Under the pieces are notes generated by a model that saw nothing but the letters and a program-made list of their open reading frames with translations, had not been told where the DNA came from and did not search any database. This document shows, piece by piece, positions 8,815-17,800 of a stretch of 64,000 nt of DNA. Location: assembly GCA_016794505.1 (NCBI GenBank), contig JAEUJZ010000180.1:98041-162040 (forward strand). Direction: 5' to 3'. This DNA comes from Myxococcales bacterium (GTDB taxonomy: Bacteria > Myxococcota_A > Polyangia > Palsa-1104 > JAEUJZ01). A program made the translations under genes and the position numbers. Each line of letters begins with the position of its first letter. Position 1 is the stretch's first letter.

Positions 8815-11800
8815 ATGCAACTCCGGGAACAGGTAGCGAAGCGCCTTCGTGGTCTAAAAACTTGGGCTGGATTGCTCGAAGAATTCGAAAAGGAAGTCGA
8901 GCGAGTCGAAGGCAAAGAGAACCGGGCGGCTGCGCTGTTTGAACTAGGCGAAGTCTGCGAAGAAATTTTCTTACGCAAAGACCGCGCCATGGCGCACTAC
9001 CAGCAGGCTTTCAAGCAGAACCCGCAGCAGATTCGGGCTCTGACGAGAGCTCGCCAGATCTATCGCGAGATGGGCAACCTGGAAATGGTTGCCACTCTGC
9101 TCGGTCTGGAGATGAAGGTCTCGACGGATCCTGCACGCAAAGCGGAAGCTGAGCGCTTGCTGGGCGAAGTGCTGCTCGATGCGCAGCAGCGCGATCGCGC
9201 CAAGACCGCGCTGGAAAATGCCGCGAAGCGTCAGCCTGGTGATACCGATATCGCCGACGCTCTTGCCGCCACCCAGTACGACCGCGAGGACTGGAACGGC
9301 GAGGTTGAGCGATTTCTTGCTCAGGCTCAGCGAGTCGCAGGCAACGATGCCAACTTGGCGGCACGCGTGTACCTGCGAGCCGCGCGCATCCTGCACCTGG
9401 AAGCGGCCAATGATCCGCGCCTAGAGCAGACGCTACGCAACGTCGTTGCGCTGGCTCCGCAGCAGGAGATGGCGAACTTCCTGCTCGAAAAGACACTGGC
9501 CGCGCAGAACCGCTTCGACGACATCGTGGCGGTGCAAGATCAGCGCCTTGATTCGCTGGAGGATCCGCAGGAGCAGATCGATCTGGCGAAGCGCATCGGC
9601 AACATGTGGCTCTTGCGCTGGAAAGATCGCGATCGGGCAGCACATTTCTACGGCCGGGCGCTCCTTTCGACGTATGCCGGCTCCGTCGATGCGGCGCAGG
9701 CGTTCCCTGGTCACTTGGCTGCGTTTAGCTTGCTGCGTGATGTCATGGCACCGCGCGGTGAGTGGCCGCAGCTTCTGAGCTATGCCGAGCTAGGTCGCAG
9801 CGCGGTGATGGGCGACGAAGAGCGTGCCGCACTGATGGTGCAGGCAGGCCGAATCGCTTGGCGTGAGATGGGTGACGCCGAGCGCGCACGCGGCTACTAC
9901 GCCGAGGTGATGCGCGTCATCCCCGAGCAAGAAGAGCTGCAAGCGTATATCGCAGAGCACGGCGATCCCAGTGTGGAGCCGGCTGCAGCAGAAGGCGAAG
10001 TACCTGTCGCGGCCGAAGGTGAGGTTGCCGTCGAAGCGCCTGTGGCTGAAGCGCCGGTTGAAGAAGTGCCGGTTGAGCAGCAAGCGGCCGAGGTGGAACA
10101 GGCTGCACCCCCGGTGGACGAAGCGCCTGTGGCGGCTGCGCAAGAAGAGGCAGCAGTTGAAGCCGCTCCAGTTGCGCAGGCTGAGCCCGCCGTCGAGCCG
10201 GTCGCTGAAGCGCCCGCAACTCAGCAGGCTCCTGTTGAGGAGCCTGCCGCGGCGGAGGCCCCTGCGGAGGAACCAGCCGCAGCGGCTCTTCCCGACGAGT
10301 ACGCAGGGCTAGAGCCAGCGGTGCGCCAGGCCATGGATGCAGCGTGGGCGCTGGAGGGCACCAGCCTTGACAAGGCGATTGATGCCTGGCGAAAGGTCGT
10401 GGCACAGGCACCGACCCATCGTGTGCCGCGGCGCGAGCACATCCGCGTGTTGCGTCAGGCCGAGAAGTGGAACGGCTTGGCAGATGGTCTGAAGGAGTTC
10501 GCGGACAAGGTCGCGGATCTTTCCGTCGAGGAGAAGGTCGAGGCGCTGTTCGAGCTGGTAGCGATCTACAAGGATCGCCTGCGCATCGACTCGCAGGTTG
10601 TGAACACGTACAACGCAATCCTCAACCTGCAGCCGGGGAACGTCGCTGCGCTTGATGCACTGGCCGCGCAGTACGAGAACATGAAGCGTTGGCCCGATCT
10701 GATCTCGACGCTGCAGAAGAAGGCGGCTCAGGTCGAGGACGTGCCCGAGAAGGTCGCGCTGTACTGCCGCGTTGCACGCCTGTTCCAAGAGCGCTTCTCG
10801 AACGTGGCCGAATCGATCAAGGCGTACGAGCAGGCCTTGGCTCTCGATGACAGCAATGCCGAGTCGATCGCGTATCTGAAGAGCAACTATGAGAAGCGTC
10901 GCGACTGGGAGAAGCTGATCGCTGTCAACCAGCGCGAAATTTCGCGCATCCCCAACGCCAACGAGCGTGGCCAGCGCTTCGTTGAGATCGCCAAGATGGC
11001 GTCCGAGAAGCTGAAGAAGCCGGCGATCTCGATTGAGCTGTGGGAGCGCGTGCTGGAAGCCAACCCAGAACACGTCGAGGCACTCGGCGAGCTGGAGAAG
11101 CTATACGAGCGCGAGAAGATCTGGGACAAGCTGGCCGACGTCAGCGAGCGGCAAGTCGCTCTGTTTACTGACAACGCTAAGAAGGTCGCCATGCTGCAGA
11201 AGCTTGGCGTGCTCTTCACCGACCGCGTCAAAGACGGTCCGCGTGCCACCAATGCGTGGCGCCAGCTGCTCGCCATTGAGCCGGAAAACCGCCGTGCTCA
11301 GGACGCGATCAAGAAGCTGTTCGTCGAGCAGAAGAGCTGGGACGATCTTGAGCAGTTCTATGCCAAGCAGAACAAGTTCGATGAGCTGATCCGTACGTTC
11401 GAGCGTCAAGTCGACGTCGAAGACGACGCCAACAAGGTGCTTTTGTACAACCGCATCGCGGTTCTGTATCGCGACAAGATGGGCAAGGCGGATCGCGCGC
11501 TGCGTGCGTTTGAAGCAGTCCTCAAGCTCGACGCGCGCAACCTGATGGCCGCTGAGGCGCTGATCCCGCTGTACGAAGGCGCCAAGGATCCGAAGAAGCT
11601 GGCTGGTGTGCTGGAGATTCAGCTCTCACACACGGAAGAGCTGGCAACCCGCGTCGAGCGGATGCAGAAGCTGGCGGAGCTGACCGAGACCTCGCTCAAG
11701 GACAAGGCGACGGCTTATTCGTGGTACCTCAAGGGCTTTGCCGAGGACCATCGTGCCGATTGGCTGCGACCCGAGATCGAGCGCCTCGCGGCTGAGACCG

Positions 11801-14800
11801 GCGGTTGGGCACAGCTCGTCTCGTCGTACGAAGCGGCAGCCCCGAAGTTCACGGACAAGATGGAGTCGCTCCCGCACCTGCTCGTCGTAGCTCGCGTGTA
11901 CGAAGAGCAGATGCAGAATGCCGACAAAGCGATCGAGACCAACCGGCAGATCCTGTCCATCGACGAGAACAACGGCATCGCACTGGAAGCGATGGAGCGC
12001 CTGTACCTGAAGACGGGTCGCTACAGTGAGCTTCTGGGCATCTACCAGAAGAAGCTCGATCTCGAGATGGATCCGGCGCGTCAAAAGGCGATTCGCTACC
12101 AGATCGCGCAGCTGTACGAGAACGAAATCAAGGACGCGGGCCAGGCTGTGACGGCGTATCGCGCCATCCTCGATGGCGTGGGCGGCGAAAACGAGCTTTC
12201 GGCGTGGCAAGCGCTGGATCGCATCTACACCGCGACGGCGCAGTGGACAGAGCTGCAGGCGACGATTCCGCGCGAGCTTGAGCTGGTCGATCCCGCCGAC
12301 GCTTCGATGATCGTCGAGCTGAAGTATCGTCTGGGTCAGATTCGCGAGCAGTACCTGTCGGATGTCCCTGGGGCCATCGAGTGCTATCGCGAGATCTTGG
12401 ATCTTGCGCCGGCTCACAGCGGCGCCCGCGAAGCGCTGGAGCGCCGCCTTGGCGATCAGGACTATCAAGTCGAAGCCGCCAACATCCTGCAGCCGATCTA
12501 TGAGCAGCTGGGCGAGTGGCTGAAGCTGATCGAAGTACATGAAATCCAGCTCAAGCGCACCGACGAGGCAGAGACGCTGACGCGTGTGACGCTGCTGATG
12601 CGAATCGGTGAGCTGTGGGCGCAGCAGGTTGGCAACGGCGAGAAGGCCTTCGATGCATACAGCCGCTGCTTCCGCCTCGATCCGGCAAATGAGCAGTGCC
12701 GCGCTCAGCTCGACGCGCTGGCTGCTCACCTGGGCTTCTGGAGCCAGTTCGTTGCGCTGTACGAAGAGGCGATCGAAAAGGGTGGCCTGGACTCGCTGCT
12801 GACGCGCGAACTGCTTATGCGTGTCGCCGTTGTCTACGACGAGCACCTGGGCAAGAGCGACAAAGCGGTGGAGTTCTTCCGCCGTGCGCAGGCCATCGAC
12901 CCCGAGGACATCGTCGTCCTAGAGGCGCTAGAGAAGCTGTACCAGGGCCACCAGCAGTGGAACGAGCTGCTCGAAGTCTTCCGCAAGAAGGTCGAGCTGG
13001 CGAGTGAGCCGCAGGTGCGCGAGCAGATGTTCTTCCGCATGGCCAAGCTGTGGGAAGAAGTCCTGGGCAACTACGAGCAGGCCATCAACACGTACAAGGA
13101 AGTGCTGGCGCAAGACGACAGCAACATGGATGCGCTGCGCAGCCTCGATCGCCTGTACGTGCAGCAGAAGATGTGGACCGATTTGTCCGAGAACCTGCAG
13201 CGTCAGCTGGTCTTGACGCAGGAGCAGGCGGACACCGTGCCGTTGTTGGTTCGCTTGGCCGCTCTGCGCGAGACCGAGCTGAACGAGATGGCGGCTTCCG
13301 TCGACACGTATCGTCAGGTTCTTGAGATCGACGCGGCAAACGAACCCGCAACGCTGGCCTTGGAGCGCTTGATCAAGCTGCCGGATCATGAGCTCAACGT
13401 CGCGACGATCCTGGAGCCGATCTATAAGCAGCTCAGCGACTGGGCGAAGCTGGTCTTCGTCTACGAGATCATGGTCAAGCACTCGCTTGATCCGCTGCGC
13501 AAGATCGAGCTTTTGCACGAGATCGCCCGCCTGTACGAAGAGGGTGGCGAGAACGGTGGCGAGGCGTTCAACACCTTCGCCCGTGCGCTGCGCGAAGACC
13601 CAACGCGCGACGACACGCAGAAACAGTTGGAGCGCTTGGCGCGTCAGCTCGATCGCTGGCAGGACTTGGTCAACCTCTACGGTGAAGTCGTCGAGCAGGC
13701 GAGCCACGATGTCGAGCTGCAGGTTCACCTGTGGACGCGCATCGCGCAGATCTATGAGCAGAACCTGGGCAACACCGACAAGGCGGCCGAGGCGTATCAC
13801 CGCGTCATCAAAGTCGACGAGCGCAACCTGCCGGCGGCCAACTCGCTAGAGTCGCTGTACCGTCGCACCGAGAACTATCAGAGGCTGGTCGAGGTCGTGC
13901 TGCTCAAGGTCGGCATGGTGGAAGAGGTGGCCGATAAGAAGGCCCTCTATTTCCAAGCCGCGCGCCTGTACGTCGAGGTTTTGCAGAACCCCGACAAATC
14001 GATCGAAGTCTACAAAGGCGTCCTTGAGACAGATCCGAATGACACGACGGCGATCAACTCGCTGGAGCGCCTGTTCATCGACCTAGAGCGCTGGGCGGAT
14101 CTGAAAGACATCTTCGCCCGCAAGGTCGATCTGGCGCAGACCGTCGAGGAAAAGAAGCTCGTCCTCAACCGCATGGGCGAGGTCTATGAGACCAAGCTGA
14201 ACGACATCGAGCACGCGATCGAGACCTACTCGGGAATCCTTGACTTGGATCCGACGGACTGGACCGCGATCTCTGCCTTGGATCACCTGTATCTGACGGC
14301 GCAGCGCTGGTACGACTTGCTGCAGATTTTGGAACGCGAAGTCGAGCTGTCCGGCACCAGTGCCGAGACGGTGGTGTTCAAGTACCGCATCGGTGAGTTG
14401 TATCAGACGCAGCTCAAGGACATGGCGCAGGCTGTTGAGTCGTATCGCCAGTCCCTAGAGCTGGACAGCACGCATGAGCCGACGCTGGCCGCCCTGGATG
14501 GAATTGTTCATGGGCCGGAAGAGCCGGTGGCTGCTGCGAATGTGCTGGAGCCGGTGTTCGAGACAGCCGGCGAGTGGGAGAAGCTGATCGACGTGCTGGA
14601 GGTCAAGGTCAAGCACGCCGAAGACGCGCTCGCCAAGGTGGAGCTGCTGCATCGCATCGCGGGTTACTACGAGCGCCAACTGGAGCGTTCACCGTCGGCT
14701 TTTGAGGCCTTTGCCCGCGCGCTGGCCTTGGATGCGCAGAACGAGAGCACGATCCAGAACCTGGAGCGCTTGGCTGAGATCACGAAGGCGTGGCCGAAGC

Positions 14801-17800
14801 TGGCAGCGCTCTACGAAGCCGAGATCGTCAAGATGCAGGACGTGCTGCAGCAGGTCGAGATGCTGCTGCGCACGGCTCGTGTCTACGAAGAGGAGATGCA
14901 GGCCGAAGACAAGGCCATCACGACGTTCCGTCGTGTGCTCGACGTCGAGGCCGAGAACGCCAACGCGGTCCTCGCGCTCGATCGCTTGTATGAGCGCGGC
15001 CAGCACTGGAAAGAGCTGACCGACATCCTGCGCACCGAGATTCGCATGGCGAACAGCGATCAGGAGATCGTTGCGCTGCAGTTCCGGCTTGGTCAGACGT
15101 TCGAGCAGCAGCTGCACGATGTCGACAGCGCAATCGAGGTCTATCGCGAGATTCTAACCAGCGATCCGAACCACGGCCCGACGCTGCAGGCTCTTGAGCT
15201 GCTGTTTGCCGAGAACGTCAAGCCGATCGAGATCGCAGGCATTCTGGAGCCGCTCTATCGCGTCGCCGAGCAGTGGGAGAAGCTGGTCAAGATCCACGAA
15301 GTGCAGCTCGACAAGCTGGCAGATGATGCCGAGCGGCAAGCACTGATCCAGCGCATTGCTGAGATTTGTGAGCACAAGCTGGTGGATCAGGTCACCGCCT
15401 TCCAGTGGTGGTGCCGAGCGATCAGCGAAGCGCCTACGTCGGAAATGGCGGGCGAAGAGGTCGAGCGCTTGGCTCGCGTTGTCCGCACCTGGGAAGAGCT
15501 GGTGCAGGTCTACAGCGACACGCTGCAGGGCGACATCGCGCGCCGTGACCCAGCGGTGCAGCGCCTGCTTCTGCTGAAGGTTGCGCGTGTCTTCGAGTTC
15601 GAGCTTCGCGATCTGCAGCGGGCGGAAGAGGCACACCTCAACGTCCTCAAGATCGACAGCAAGGATCCTGAGGCGCTGGCTGCGCTGGATCGCATCTATG
15701 CGCAGCTTTCGATGTGGCCTGAGCTGGCCGACATCCTGGCGCGCCGCATCCAGATCACGCCCGAGACGGATGACCGCATTGAGCTCTATTTCCGCCTCGG
15801 CAAGGTCTACACCGACGCGCTAGAGAGCCCTGAGAACGCGATCAAGTGCTACCTGGCGATCCTTGAAGACGACACGCGCAATGGCAAAGCCCTGGAGTGC
15901 TTGGAGCGGATCTATTTCCGCGGCGAGCGCTTCCGTGAGCTGTTCGGCGTCTACGAGAAGATGGTCGATATCGCCGACGGGGACGCCGGTATGGCGGACT
16001 GCCATGCCCGTATGGCCCGTATCGCCAGCGATGCCCTGAACGAGCGCGATAAGTCGATTGAGCTGTGGAACAAGGTCATCGACCTGCGCGGCGAAGATCC
16101 GATGGCGCTTACGCAGCTGGCTCAGCTTTATGAGTCGGCGCAGATGTGGCGCGAGCTGGTCGATGTCCTCGAACGCACGGTTCGCATCACCGAGATCCCA
16201 GAAGATCGCATCCCGTACTTCAAGCGCTTGGGTCCCATCTGGGAAGTCAAGCTGGAGCGCGATCGCGAATCGCTGGATGCGTGGAACGAAGTGCTGCAGA
16301 TCGATCCGCGCGATCTCGATGCGCTGCGTGCGACGGCGGCGCTGTATCGCAAGCTGCAGCAGCCCGACGATTTGGTCGACACGCTGCACCGCCTGATCGA
16401 AGCCGGCCAGCTGCAGAACATGAGCATCGAAGAGATCCGTGAGGCCTACGCTGAGCTCGGCAAGCTATACGCCGAGCAGCTGATGCGGCCCAACGATGCC
16501 ATCGACTCGTGGCGCAAGGTCTTCGAGTACAACAAGAAGGACTTCCGCGCCCTGGCTGCTCTCGAAAAGCTGTTCGGTGAAGAGGCACGCTGGGAAGACG
16601 CGGTCGACGTCATCGAGAAGCGCATCAAGCTTCTGGATAGCCCGGCCGACAAGATCAGCGAGCTGATCAAGGCCGCGAAGATCTGGGAAGACAACGTCAG
16701 CGATCCGGCGGCTGCTGCCGACGCGTACGAGCGCGTGCTGCAGATCGACAAGCACAACCTGACGGCGTCACAATCCTTGGAGAACATCTACCGCGCTCGC
16801 AGCTCGTGGAGTCAGTTGTCTGAGCTGTTGCTAGCGCGCGTCGAGTTCCCGAACTTCACGCCGCACCAGCGCATCGAGGCGTACCAGGCGATCGCGCGCA
16901 TCTATGAAGACCATATGAACGACCGCGAGAGCGCGTTCGTGGTGCTTCAGGCTGCGTTCCGCGAAGACTACTCGGTCGACTCGACGGCGCGTGAGCTAGA
17001 GCGCTTGGCGTCGATTACCAGCAAGTGGGGTGACTTGCTCGGCGAGTACACGCAGAGCGTGCAGCAGCTTGCCGACCTTAAGGCTCGCGCCGATCTGTGG
17101 GTCAAGATTGGTCGCTGGTACAACGAACACCTGGGGCGGGTTGACTACGCCATTGCCTCGCAGCAGCAGGCGCTGGCGATCGATCCCAACCTGAAGGAAG
17201 CGCTCACCAACCTCGCGGAGTGCTACCGCAAGACGCAGCAGTGGCCCGAGCTGATCCAGGTCCTCGAACACCACTCGAACATCGAGGACGATGTCCCGAA
17301 GAAGGTCGATATTCTCGTCGAGCTGGCCGAGCGGTACGAGAACCAGATCGGCAACACGTCGAACGCGATTGGCGCCTACCGACGCGCCATCACGGCTGAC
17401 CCAACGGCGATGCAGGCCCTCGACAACCTGGAGCGCCTGTATCTTGCGGGGCAGACTTGGGTCGAGCTGATCGAGATCCTGGGCCGCAAGGCGCAGATCA
17501 TCGACGATCAGGACAAGGTCATTACGCTCAAGCGTCGCATCGCTGAGTACTACGACCAGAAGCTGCAGGAGCCGAAGAAGGCCATCGTCAGCCAGAAGGA
17601 AATTCTGGATATCGATGCGGCCAACCTGCGCGCTATGCGCGCTCTGGAAGACTTGTACGCTCGCACATCGCAGGCTGAGCCGTACTTGCAGATCCTGGAA
17701 GCGCAGCTCGACGTCGTGGCGACGGATGATGACCGTATCTCGGTCTATGAGCGCATCGCTGCGGCATGGGAGAACCTGTTCAAGAAGCTCGACAAGGCCT